NCBI GenBank assembly: GCA_946480485.1
Contig: CAMLJW010000017.1
Span: 1 to 23,921 of the forward strand
Origin: an uncultured Streptomyces sp.
Lineage (GTDB): Bacteria; Actinomycetota; Actinomycetes; Streptomycetales; Streptomycetaceae
Reading direction: 5' to 3'
DNA: 23,921 nucleotides
This document shows, one piece after another, positions 1 to 9,300 of the stretch (the stretch's first letter is position 1; each line of letters begins with the position of its first letter). The translations under genes were made by a program, and so were the position numbers. Under the pieces are notes generated by a model, which searched no databases, was not told the origin of the DNA, and worked only from the letters and a program-made list of their open reading frames with translations.

Positions 1-2
1 GG

Positions 3-1007
3 GAAGCCGCGGCCCGGCACTTCGAGGGGGCGCTGGCCGGCGGGGTGCTCGATCCCTGGCGGGCGATGCGGGCCCGGATCGGCCTGGCCGAGGTGGCCGA
101 GGCCGAGGGCCGAGGCGAGGAGGCGATCGCCCTGCTCGAAGGGCTGATCGCGGACTTCGCGGACCAGCGCGCAGCCGTCCCGCTCGTGGTGAGCGAGGTG
201 CTGGCCCGGATCCAGCGCACGAGCGGGCGACTGAAGGAGTGCTGCAGCACCGTGCGGGCCGCGCTCGACCGGATCGCCTGGCTGGGGCTGGGCGGTCTGG
301 ACGCATACGTCCGGCTGGGCATCGTGGTCGTCGGTGCGCTCGCGGACGGGGGCGACCTCGTCACCGCGGCCGCCGAGGCGCGGAAGCTGCTCGACGGCGT
401 CGCGCAGGCGCCCGCCGACCGGGCCGAGGCCTACCGCCGGGCCGCCGACTGTGCCGCGGCGGAGGGTTGCGAGCTGGAGGCCCTGTACTTCACCGAACGG
501 GCGGTACGAATCAGGCGCGAGGACGACGGAATGAGCTCCTCCGCCGCCCTACGGATGACGCTCGCGTGGCTGCTTCTGCGGCAGGAGCAGCCGGACGCCG
601 GGTCGGCGCAGTCGCTGCTCGTCGAGGCCCGCCGCGAGCTGGAGCATCTCGGCGACCTCAACACTCTGGTCTGCTGCGAGACCCAGCTGTCCCAGGTCGC
701 CCTGGTCCGCCACCAGCCGGCGGAGGCGGCGCGGTGGGCGGAGGCGGCGCTGGAGCGGAGCGGGCCCGGGATCGGCGGCGTGGAGCGGATCCACGCCCTG
801 ATGGCCCTGGGGGAGAGCCGCTTCGTGGCCGGTGACGGTCCGGCCGCCGTGTCCTGCTACACCGAGGTGGCCGAGGCCCTGGCACAGTTCGACGACTCGC
901 GGATGACCGCGGCGATCTGGAACGAGCTGGGCAGGCTCTTCCACGAGGCCGGCAAGGCCGAAGAGGCACTCCAGGCATACAACCGTGTGCTGACGGGCTC
1001 GCGTTGA
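3..1007 (+). CDS. TPR-repeat regulator, C-terminal part (5' end outside window)
   Basis: The reading frame is open from the first bases, so the GTG at 45 is probably internal and the gene starts upstream of the window. The visible ~334 residues are Ala/Leu/Glu-rich helical repeats typical of tetratricopeptide repeats. The last ~90 residues resemble the C-terminus of the XRE-TPR regulator at 18398-19795: both have an ERIHA motif, a D-x-x-AA helix, and a final W-x-x-LG...G-x-x-E-x-A...AY repeat. I infer that it is a paralogous XRE-type regulator whose helix-turn-helix lies off the left edge. That domain is not seen, so a plain TPR protein remains possible. It ends 167 bp before the MFS gene and is followed by a weak hairpin. 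Confidence 0.7.
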   Translation, partial: EAAARHFEGALAGGVLDPWRAMRARIGLAEVAEAEGRGEEAIALLEGLIADFADQRAAVPLVVSEVLARIQRTSGRLKECCSTVRAALDRIAWLGLGGLDAYVRLGIVVVGALADGGDLVTAAAEARKLLDGVAQAPADRAEAYRRAADCAAAEGCELEALYFTERAVRIRREDDGMSSSAALRMTLAWLLLRQEQPDAGSAQSLLVEARRELEHLGDLNTLVCCETQLSQVALVRHQPAEAARWAEAALERSGPGIGGVERIHALMALGESRFVAGDGPAAVSCYTEVAEALAQFDDSRMTAAIWNELGRLFHEAGKAEEALQAYNRVLTGSR

Positions 1008-1014
1008 TCCCGGC

Positions 1015-1052
1015 CCGGCCGTTCGGCCGGTGAAGCCGTCAGAGCCTTTTTT
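1015..1052 (+). terminator. Possible terminator after TPR gene
   Basis: A 6-bp perfect stem CCGGCC-GTTC-GGCCGG (1015-1030) lies just after the stop codon, and a run of six T occurs at 1047-1052. The T run is about 16 nt from the stem, so this is not a classical intrinsic terminator. A second hairpin, ACACGCC (1054-1060) pairing with GGCGTGT (1067-1073), follows immediately and could contribute or be an operator. Confidence 0.3.
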
Positions 1053-1114
1053 GACACGCCGCGTCAGGCGTGTGGCCTGTCCTCTCCACGGTGCGTCCGT
1101 GATGTCGTCCTCCC

Positions 1115-1154
1115 TTGTAATCCTCCAGTCACAGCCATACGGTGAAGCTGTGTC
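1115..1154 (+). promoter_or_regulatory. Candidate promoter and inverted-repeat operator for MFS-YceI unit
   Basis: TTGTAA (1115-1120), a 17-nt spacer and TACGGT (1138-1143) form a plausible -35/-10 pair, which would put the transcript start about 25 nt before the chosen translation start. An imperfect inverted repeat, GTCACAGC (1128-1135) and GCTGTGTC (1147-1154), straddles the -10 with centres 19 bp apart, as expected for a repressor dimer. No cognate TetR/MarR gene is in the window. This was read by eye only. Confidence 0.35.
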
Positions 1155-1174
1155 AACTACCGACGGAGGCGCCG

Positions 1175-2617
1175 GTGTCGATGAGTGAGACTCCCGCTGC
1201 CAGGGGCAGCTCGGTCGTTGCGGTGCTCCTGGCCGTCCAGTTCATGCTGATCCTGGACGTGGCCGTGGTCAGTGTCGCGAATCCGCAGATCCAGCAGGGC
1301 CTGCACATTTCCGCCGGTGACCTGCAGTGGACCACCACCGCGTACACGGTGACCTTCGGCGGACTGCTCGTGGTGGCCGGCAGGGCCTGCGACATTCTGG
1401 GGCGGCGCCGGCTCTTCCTGGCGGGCACCGCGCTGTTCACCCTCAGCTCGGCACTGTGCGGGCTGGCCCAGCAGGACTGGCAGCTGTTCGCCGCCCGCGC
1501 GGCGCAGGGCATCGGCGCGGCCGTGGTCTCCCCGGCGGCGCTGTCGCTCCTGACCACGAGCTTCGCCGACCCGGAGAAGCGCAACCGGGCCATGGGGCTG
1601 TGGGGCGCGGTGGCATCCGGAGGTGCGGTAGCCGGCCAGTTGATCGGAGGCGTGCTGACCGATGTCTGGGGCTGGCGCTGGGTGTTCCTGATCAACCTGC
1701 CGGTCGGCGTCCTGGCCATGCTGGCCGGCCGCTACGTGCTGCCCCGAGACGAGGAGCGGCGCACAGCGGTCCTGGACACCGCGGGGGCCCTGACCCTGAC
1801 ACTCGGCACAGTGCTGGCGGTCTTCGGCATCGGCCGCACCGCCGAACACGCCCTGGACGCGTTGGCGGTGACCTCGTTCGCGGCCGCGGCCGCGCTCCTG
1901 GCGCTGTTCGTCCGGCACGAGCGGTGGCACGACGACCCGCTGGTCCGGTTCGGCATCTTCCGCAACCGCAGCCTGGTCGGCGGCAACCTGGTCTCGGTTC
2001 TGAACGCTGCCGCGGCGCTGACCACGATCTTCTTCGCCAGCCTCTACATGCAGCACGTCCTGAACTATTCACCGTTCACCGCCGGCCTGGCCTTCGCGCC
2101 GGTGACGCTGGCGATCCTGGGCGTCTCCACTCTGACCGATCGCCTGGTCGCCGCCTTCGGCGTCCGCATCCTGCTCGCGGCCGGTGCCGTGCTGACAGGT
2201 GCCGGCCTGCTGGCGCTGTGCGTGATGGCCGTCGACGGCAGCTACTGGACCACCGTGCTGCCCGGTCTCATGCTGCTCGGAATCGGGCAGGGACTGGGCT
2301 TTGCCCCCGGGATGATCGCGGCCACCGACGGGGTGTCCGATGACGAACAGGGTCTCGCCTCCGGTCTGGTGACCACCTCACAGCAGCTCGGCGGCGCGGT
2401 GGGATTCGCCGTGCTGGCCAGCCTGGCCGCCGCGGCGCTGCCCGATCCGGACACCGCCGATCCCGTGGCCCTCATCCACAGCTACCGGGTCGGCTACCTC
2501 GCCGGTCTGGTGGTTCCGGCGCTCGCGCTGGTGGCGGCGCTCGCTCTGACCAACGGCCGCACTGCCGGCCCGGTCGGCACCATCAACACCACTGCAGTCA
2601 AGGGAGAATCAGCATGA
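1175..2617 (+). CDS. MFS multidrug exporter, DHA2 (EmrB/QacA) family, 14 TM
   Basis: This is a drug:proton antiporter of the 14-helix DHA2 family in the cytoplasmic membrane, probably exporting the pathway product or a related toxic compound. Seen in the sequence: first helix with an LDVAVVSVANPQI signature near the N-terminus, motif A-like GRACDILGRRRLF after helix 2, motif C-like AVASGGAVAGQLIGG, then WRWVFLINLPVG, and further hydrophobic segments up to ~480 residues, the usual family length. The frame is open from GTG 1142, but GGAGG at 1165-1169 sits 5 nt before GTG 1175 and 11 nt before ATG 1181, so one of these is the likely start. The stop overlaps the YceI start by ATGA, so the two genes are translationally coupled. 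The substrate is inferred only from location. Confidence 0.88.
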   Translation: MSMSETPAARGSSVVAVLLAVQFMLILDVAVVSVANPQIQQGLHISAGDLQWTTTAYTVTFGGLLVVAGRACDILGRRRLFLAGTALFTLSSALCGLAQQDWQLFAARAAQGIGAAVVSPAALSLLTTSFADPEKRNRAMGLWGAVASGGAVAGQLIGGVLTDVWGWRWVFLINLPVGVLAMLAGRYVLPRDEERRTAVLDTAGALTLTLGTVLAVFGIGRTAEHALDALAVTSFAAAAALLALFVRHERWHDDPLVRFGIFRNRSLVGGNLVSVLNAAAALTTIFFASLYMQHVLNYSPFTAGLAFAPVTLAILGVSTLTDRLVAAFGVRILLAAGAVLTGAGLLALCVMAVDGSYWTTVLPGLMLLGIGQGLGFAPGMIAATDGVSDDEQGLASGLVTTSQQLGGAVGFAVLASLAAAALPDPDTADPVALIHSYRVGYLAGLVVPALALVAALALTNGRTAGPVGTINTTAVKGESA

Positions 2618-3183
2618 CACTTGCCTCCGTCGTCCCCGCCGGTCTGGTACCCGGGACCTGGAGCATAGAAACCGCCCATTCCGAGGTGTCGTTCACCGTG
2701 AAGCACCTGGGCCTGTTCAAGGTGCGCGGCTCGTTCACGGCGTTCACGGGGCAGATCACGGTCGCCGACGACATCGAGGCGTCGACGGCGGCGGTCGAGG
2801 TCGACATGACGTCCGTGGACACCCGAGACGCCAACCGTGACACCCACCTGAAGTCGGCGGAGTTCTTCGACACCGACAAATACCCGGTGATGAGTTTCCG
2901 TTCCACGGGCCTCAGATTCGAGGACGGCGGTGCGGTCCTGGTGGGCGAGCTCACGATCCGTGACACCACCCGCCCGCTGGAGCTGGCCGTCGAGCCGGCC
3001 GGCGTGCTGCAGGACCCGATGGGCATGACGCGTACCGGCTTCTCGGCCCGGGGCGAACTCACCCGCGGCGACTACGGGATCACCTTCAACATGCCGCTCG
3101 GCGACACGGGCGTCATGCTCAGCGACAAGGTGCAGATCCAACTCGACATCCAGGCGGTGCTCAAGACCGACACCGCGAGCTGA
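2614..3183 (+). CDS. YceI-family lipid-binding-like protein
   Basis: This 189-residue protein has the YceI pattern: an N-terminal G-x-W-x-I-x-x-x-HS-x-V-x-F-x-V-x-H segment (residues ~15-35), a V-x-G-x-F-x-x-F-x-G turn, D-x-R-x-x-H-L-K-S-x-x-F-F-D in the middle and a conserved R-T-G-F region near the end. YceI proteins fold as lipocalin-like beta barrels, and some bind polyprenyl lipids. No signal peptide is evident, so this copy is probably cytoplasmic. AGGGAG precedes the ATG, which overlaps the exporter stop by 4 nt. Its role here is unknown; it may bind a hydrophobic intermediate or be a general stress protein carried with the exporter. Confidence 0.88.
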   Translation: MTLASVVPAGLVPGTWSIETAHSEVSFTVKHLGLFKVRGSFTAFTGQITVADDIEASTAAVEVDMTSVDTRDANRDTHLKSAEFFDTDKYPVMSFRSTGLRFEDGGAVLVGELTIRDTTRPLELAVEPAGVLQDPMGMTRTGFSARGELTRGDYGITFNMPLGDTGVMLSDKVQIQLDIQAVLKTDTAS

Positions 3184-3201
3184 TCTGCGGCGCTGCCGCG
3201 C

Positions 3202-3242
3202 GACCGGGGCGTGCCCTTGCGGGCACGCCCCGGTCTCTTTTT
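3202..3242 (+). terminator. Strong intrinsic terminator after YceI gene
   Basis: A perfect 15-bp GC-rich stem (3202-3216 with 3221-3235), TTGC tetraloop (3217-3220) and TCTTTTT tail form a textbook Rho-independent terminator. It separates the exporter unit from the synthetase operon. Confidence 0.93.
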
Positions 3243-3269
3243 GTCTCAGTGAAGTCACCTTACTTCTGG

Positions 3270-3320
3270 CATGACATTTTTGTTGACTCTGTTGTCATGT
3301 AAATCTAGAGTCACATGACA
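3270..3320 (+). promoter_or_regulatory. Promoter of the THIQ-type NRPS operon with CATGACA boxes
   Basis: TTGACT (3283-3288), a 17-nt spacer and TAGAGT (3306-3311) give a housekeeping-sigma type promoter, with a start expected near 3318. Three copies of one heptamer surround it: CATGACA at 3270-3276, its inverse TGTCATG at 3293-3299 and CATGACA at 3314-3320. They start 23 and 21 bp apart, about two helical turns. The last two form a perfect inverted repeat covering the -10. The same arrangement recurs before the A-T-TE gene (20811-20862), which points to a shared regulator, perhaps the XRE-TPR protein encoded between the operons. Confidence 0.65.
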
Positions 3321-3349
3321 GAACGGCTCCGCAGACGAGAGAGGGCGGC

Positions 3350-6300
3350 ATGCGAATCCCGAACGGCCTGACGCACGCACCCGTGACACTTGCCGACCTG
3401 CTGCGGCAACGGGCCTCTGAGCAGCCCGCTCACGAGGCGTTCACCTTCCTACCGGACGACCCCGCCACCGGCGAGTCGACTCGCGTCACGTACGAAGCGC
3501 TGGACGAACGTGCCCGGCTGCTGGCAGCCGCGCTGCACGCCGGAGGACTGCGGCCCGGCGACCGGGCCATGTTGCTCTACGCCCCGGGCCCGGACTACCT
3601 GGTGGCGTTCTTTGGATGCCTGTACGCCGGCGTCGTCGCCGTGCCGGTCTATCCGCCGGATCTGCAGCGCTGGGAGCGCGGCGTGGAGCGCCTGCGGTCC
3701 GTGGCCCGTGACGCCGAACCGCACTGTGTGCTGACCACCGCCGACATCGCCGCCCTGGCCCCTGACCTGCTCGCCCAGCAGGCGCCGGAGCTGGGCCGGA
3801 TCCAGTGGATGAGCACCGACGCACTGGCGGCGCAGGAGCACGGCACGCTGCCGGAGCTGGGCCCGGACAGCCTTGCCTTCCTGCAGTACACCTCTGGCTC
3901 CACGTCCGCCCCCAGGGGCGTACGCCTCACCCACGCGAACCTGCTCCACAACCTTGGGCTGATCGGCGACTTCTTCGAACTGGACGCCAGCAGCAAGGGG
4001 GTGATCTGGCTGCCCCCCTACCACGACATGGGGCTCATCGGCGGCGTCCTCGGACCGGTGCACGGCGGCTTCCCGGTCACCCTCCTGTCTCCCATGGCCT
4101 TCCTCACCGACCCCATGCGCTGGCTGCGCACCATCTCGGAGACCGGAGCCACCGCGAGCGGCGGGCCCAACTTCGCCTTCGAACTGTGCGCGCGCCGCGC
4201 CACGCCGGAGAACACCCACGGGCTCGACCTGTCCGCCTGGCAGGTCGCCTTCTGCGGTGCGGAGCCGGTCCGTCCCTCCACTCTGGAGCGTTTCGCCGAG
4301 GTCTTCGCACCGTTCGGCTTCCGCCACGATGCCTTCTACCCGTGCTACGGCCTGGCCGAGGCGACGCTGATCGCCACGGGCGGCCGACGCGGCGCGCCCC
4401 CGGTCGTACGGGAGTTCTCGCGTGACGAGCTGGCTGCGGGCCGGGCCGTGCCCGTCGCCGGCGGCCGTGCCCTGGTCGGCTGCGGGACCGGCGCACCCGA
4501 CCAGCAGCTTCGGGTGGTCGACCCCAACACCCGGCTGCCGGCCCCGGACGGCACGGTCGGCGAGGTGTGGCTCAGCGGCCCCAGCGTGGCCTCCGGCTAC
4601 TGGAAGCCGGGCGAGACGGACCGTGACACCTTCGCAGCCCGCCTGGCCGGCGCGGACGCGGACGCCACCGACTGGCTTCGCACCGGCGACCTGGCCTTCG
4701 TGGACGCGGGCGAGGTCTTCGTCACCGGCCGCCGGAAGGATCTGATCATCGTCCGCGGGCGCAACCACTACCCACAGGACCTCGAACTGAGCTCGGAGAA
4801 CAGCCATCCGGCGCTGCGTCGCGGTGGCGCGGCCGCGTTCCCGGTGCACGAAGACGGCACCGAGGCCGTGGTCCTCGTCCAGGAGGTCGACCGCCGGTAC
4901 GACGGGGCCGACTGGGACGAGCTGGCGACGGCGGTGCGGCGCGCGATCGCGGCCGAGCACGACCTCGCCCTCCGGGACGTCGTGCTGGTCCCGGCCGGGG
5001 CAGTGCCGAAGACCTCCAGCGGCAAGGTGCAGCGCCGGGCCTGCCGGGCCGCGTTCCTCGACGGGAAGCTGGCCCGGCTCGGCGCGGGTCCCCAGGCCAC
5101 GGCCCCGGCCGGCGACTCCGGGGAGCACACCCCCCGGACCTGGCGCGCTGTGCCCGCCGCGTCGGTGGGCGAGGCCCTGCAGGAGCGGATCCGGGCGCTG
5201 CTCGCCGCGCGGACCGGCACGCCCGTCCCGTCGCAGGCGGCGGACGTTCCCCTGCCCGCGCTCGGTGTGGACTCGCTCCACGCGGTCGAGCTGACGCAGG
5301 AACTGCGCACGGAGACCGGGACCAACCTGTCGGTGTCCGCGGTGCTCGGCGGGACCGTCGCGAGTCTGGCGGCCGCGATCGCGGCCGGGATGCGCACGGG
5401 GTCCCTGCCTGAGCCGGACACGAACGCGCAGCAGGTACGGGCCGGAACTCCGATGACGGCGGGCCAGCAGGCCCTGTGGTTCCTGCAGCAGCTAGAGCCG
5501 GAGAGCACGGCCTACATGATCGCCCGAGCGGTCCGGCTGGACGGCCCCCTCGACGTCGCGGCGCTGCGTACCGCTTTCGGCCTCCTGACCGCTCGTCACG
5601 AAGCACTGCGGACCTGCTTCCCGCTGGAAGGCGACCAGCCGGCGGCCCGGGTCCGGGACGACGCCGCGCCCGACTTCGACGTCCGCGACGCCACTGGGCT
5701 CTCCGCCGAGGCGCTCGCCGCGGAGCTGAGCCGGGCCGCCACCGAGCCGTTCGACCTTGCTGCCGGCCCGCTGCTGCGGGTGCGGCTGCTGCGCACGGCT
5801 CCGGACCGCCACCTCATGGTGCTGACCGCCCACCACCTCGTGGTGGACCTGTGGTCGCTGTCAGTGCTGGTCGCCGAGTTGCAGGAGTGCTACCGCGCGG
5901 CCCGCGCGGACGGCGTCGACCCACTGCCGCCCGCCCCAGCCTTTTCCGACTTCGCCCGCTGGCGGGAGCTCCGAGCCGGCGATCCCTCCCGCGAGCGTGA
6001 CTGGCGATACTGGCGCGAGAAGCTCGCCGCGCCGCTCCCGGAACTCAGCCTGCCGGCGCCCGCGACGCCCGAGGCCTCGCGCGCGGCGGCGGCGAACTTC
6101 GCTCTCGACGGTGCCCTGGCCGCACGCGTCCGCAGGTACGCGGCGGAGTCCGGCACCACCGTCTTCACTGTGCTGCTGACGGCCTACACCGCACTGCTGC
6201 ACCGGCTCACCGGTCAGGACGATCTGGTGGTCGGCACCCCCGTGGCCACGCGTGAGTGGCCCGGTTCGCCGGACTTCGTGGGTTACGCGGTCAACTCGGT

Positions 6301-9300
6301 GGCGATCCGAAGCGATCTGACCGGCGACCCCAGTTTCGCCGACCTGGTCGCGCAGACCGCCGACACCCTCAGCGCCGCACTGGACCACCGGGATCTGCCC
6401 TTCCCCGCCCTGGTGGAGCAGTTGCAGCCGCACCGTACCCTCGGCCGCTCCCCGGTGTTCCAGACCATGTTCGTGCTGCAGAACCTGCGGGCCGCGCAGC
6501 AGAACTCGTTGACCGCCTTCGCGGTCGACGCACCGGACGCCGCCCTGGAGTTCGACGGGCTGCGCGCCGGCGCGGCGCCCCTGCCTGCTGTGGACAGCCA
6601 GTTCGACCTGAGCCTGGTGCTCGCGCCCGACGCGGACGCCCTGCTCGGGCGTATCGAGTACGACCCCTCCCGCGTGGACAGGCAGGTCGCGCAGGCCATC
6701 GGCGAGCGGTACACCACGCTGCTGCGCGGTGCGCTGGACGACCCGGACGGTCCGGTCGCCCGGCTGTCCGGCCTGACCGAGGCGGAACGCCGACGCACCC
6801 TGGAGGAGTGGAACCGCACCGAGCGCGACTTCGGGGACGAGACGTGCCTGCACCAGCTGGTCCTTGAGCAGGCGGCCCGTACCCCCGAGGCGCCGGCCCT
6901 GCGGCACGGCACCACGGTCCTGACCTACGCCGAACTCGCGGAACGGAGCCTTCGCCTGGCCAACCGGCTGCGCGGAGCCGGAGTGGGGCGCGGCGACCGA
7001 GTGGCGGTGTTCTTGGACCGCGGCCCGGAGCTGGTCACTGCCCTGCTGGCGGTGGGGCGGACCGGAGCGGCGTACGTGCCGCTGGACCCCGGCTACCCGC
7101 ACGCCCGGCTGACCGCGATCCTGGCGGACTCCTGCGCGTCCGTCGTACTGACTGCGCAATCCCTGCGCACGAACCTGCCGAGCACCGAGGCGACCGTGCT
7201 GCTGGCGGACGCGGCCGCCGACGACGGGGTCGCCGCACAGTCCGCCGACGCCGGCCCCGGGCCGACCTCCGAGGACGCCGCCTACGTGCTGTTCACGTCG
7301 GGCTCAACCGGCCGGCCCAAGGGGGTTGCCATCGCCCACCGCAGCGCGGTGAACCTGGTGCGCTGGGCGCTGGAGGAGTTCTCCCGGGAGGACCTCACCG
7401 GCGTCCTCGCCGCCACCTCCGTCAGCTTCGACCTCTCCGTCTTCGAGCTGTTCGTGCCGCTCGCCTGCGGTGGCACCGTCATCCTCGCCGAGAACGCGCT
7501 GAGCCTGCTGGACCATCCGGCCCGGGATCTGGTGACGCTGGTCAACACGGTTCCCTCGGCAGTGGAGGAGCTGCTCGACAACGACGGCTTGCCGCGCACC
7601 GTCCGCGTGGTGAACCTCGCCGGCGAGGCGCTCGCTCCGGAACTGGTCGCCCGCATCCGCGCTGCCGGCAATCGGGACCGGGAGGTCTACAACCTCTACG
7701 GCCCCTCGGAGACGACGACCTACTCCACCTTCGTCCGTCTGGTCGAGGGGGAGGGGGTGTCGGTGGGTGGTCCGGTGGCGAATACGCGGGTGTTCGTGCT
7801 GGATGGTGAGTTGGTTCCGGTGCCGGTGGGTGTGTGTGGGGAGTTGTTTATCGGTGGTGCTGGGGTGGCGTGGGGGTACTGGGGTCAGTCGTCGCTGACT
7901 GCGGAGCGGTTTGTGCCGGATGTGTTCGGTGGTGGTGGGGGGCGGTTGTACCGGACGGGGGATGTGGTGCGGTGGCGTTCGGATGGGTGTCTGGAGTTCG
8001 TGGGGCGTGCTGATCAGCAGGTGAAGGTGCGGGGTTTCCGTATCGAACTGGGTGAGGTGGAGGCGGTGCTGCGGGGGCATGCGGGGGTGCGTGCTGGTGT
8101 GGTGTCGGTGGTGGGTTCTGGTGTGGGGGCTCGTTTGGTGGCGTATGTGGTGCCGGATGGCGGGGAGGGGGGTGAGGGTTTTGTCGCGTCGGTGCGGCAA
8201 TGGTGTCGTGGGCGGTTGCCGGAGTACATGGTGCCGTCGGGGTGGGTCGTGTTGTCGGCTTTGCCTTTGACGCCGAACGGCAAGGTGGATCGTGGGGCGT
8301 TGCCGGTTGCGGGTGATGCGTCGGCTGTGGTGGCCGATTTCGTCGCACCGGTGTCACCGACGCAGTGTCGGGTGGCGGAGTTGTGGCGGGAGCTGCTCGG
8401 GCTGGAGCGGGTGGGGCTGCGGGACAACTTCTTCGATCTGGGCGGCCACTCCCTCCTCGCCGCCAGGACGGTGGCCCGGCTCCGCGCGGAACGCGGGATC
8501 GCGTTCCCGCTCGGCATGCTCTTCGCGCACCCCCTGCTGGGCGACTTCGCCGACCGCCTGGACGAGCTCACCGGCGCACCCGCGCTTCCCGCCGCGATCG
8601 CGGTCTCCCATCGCCGCGCAGACGAGGCGTACGAATCCCGCGCCACCAACGCACAGGAGCGGCTGTGGTTCCTGCAGCAGCTCGACCCCGATGCCGGACG
8701 CGCGTACCACCTGCACGGCACCTTCCGGGTCGACGGACCGGTGGACCGGGTGGCGTTGCAACGTGCCCTCAACGACGTGGTGCGGCGCCATCACACTCTG
8801 CGGACCCGGTTCCAGCGCGTGGCTGCGCAGTTGCGGCAGATCGTCGAGCCCCGCACAGCAGTGGTTCTCGGCGTCGCCGACCTGCGCGGTCTGCCCGCCG
8901 ACCGACGCGAGGAGGCCGTTCGGGAGGCAGCCCGCGAGCAGGGCCGGCGTCCCTTCTCGTTGGAAAGGGCGCCGCTGCTGCGCGCCACCCTGTTCCGGCT
9001 GGGCACGGCAGAGCACGTTCTCGCCGTCACCACGCACCACATCGTCTCCGACGGCTGGTCCGTGCAGGTCCTGGTCCGCGAGCTCATCGAGCGGTACGAG
9101 CACCACATGACGGGCGGGCCGAGCGAGCCGGAGCAGTCGCGTCTGCAGTACGCCGACTATGCCGAGTGGGCACGCGACGAGGCCCGCAGCGACCGGCTGG
9201 CCGGACAGCGCGACTACTGGACCTCGCAGCTGGCGGGACTTCCTGACCTGCTGATGCCCACCGACCGGCCCCGGCCGGCGGTGCAGACCTTCCAAGGCGC

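Noticed and set aside
2613..2619. CATGACA match at the start of the YceI gene
   Set aside because: It consists of the start codon context of a coupled gene within an operon and lacks partner boxes or promoter elements; probably chance.
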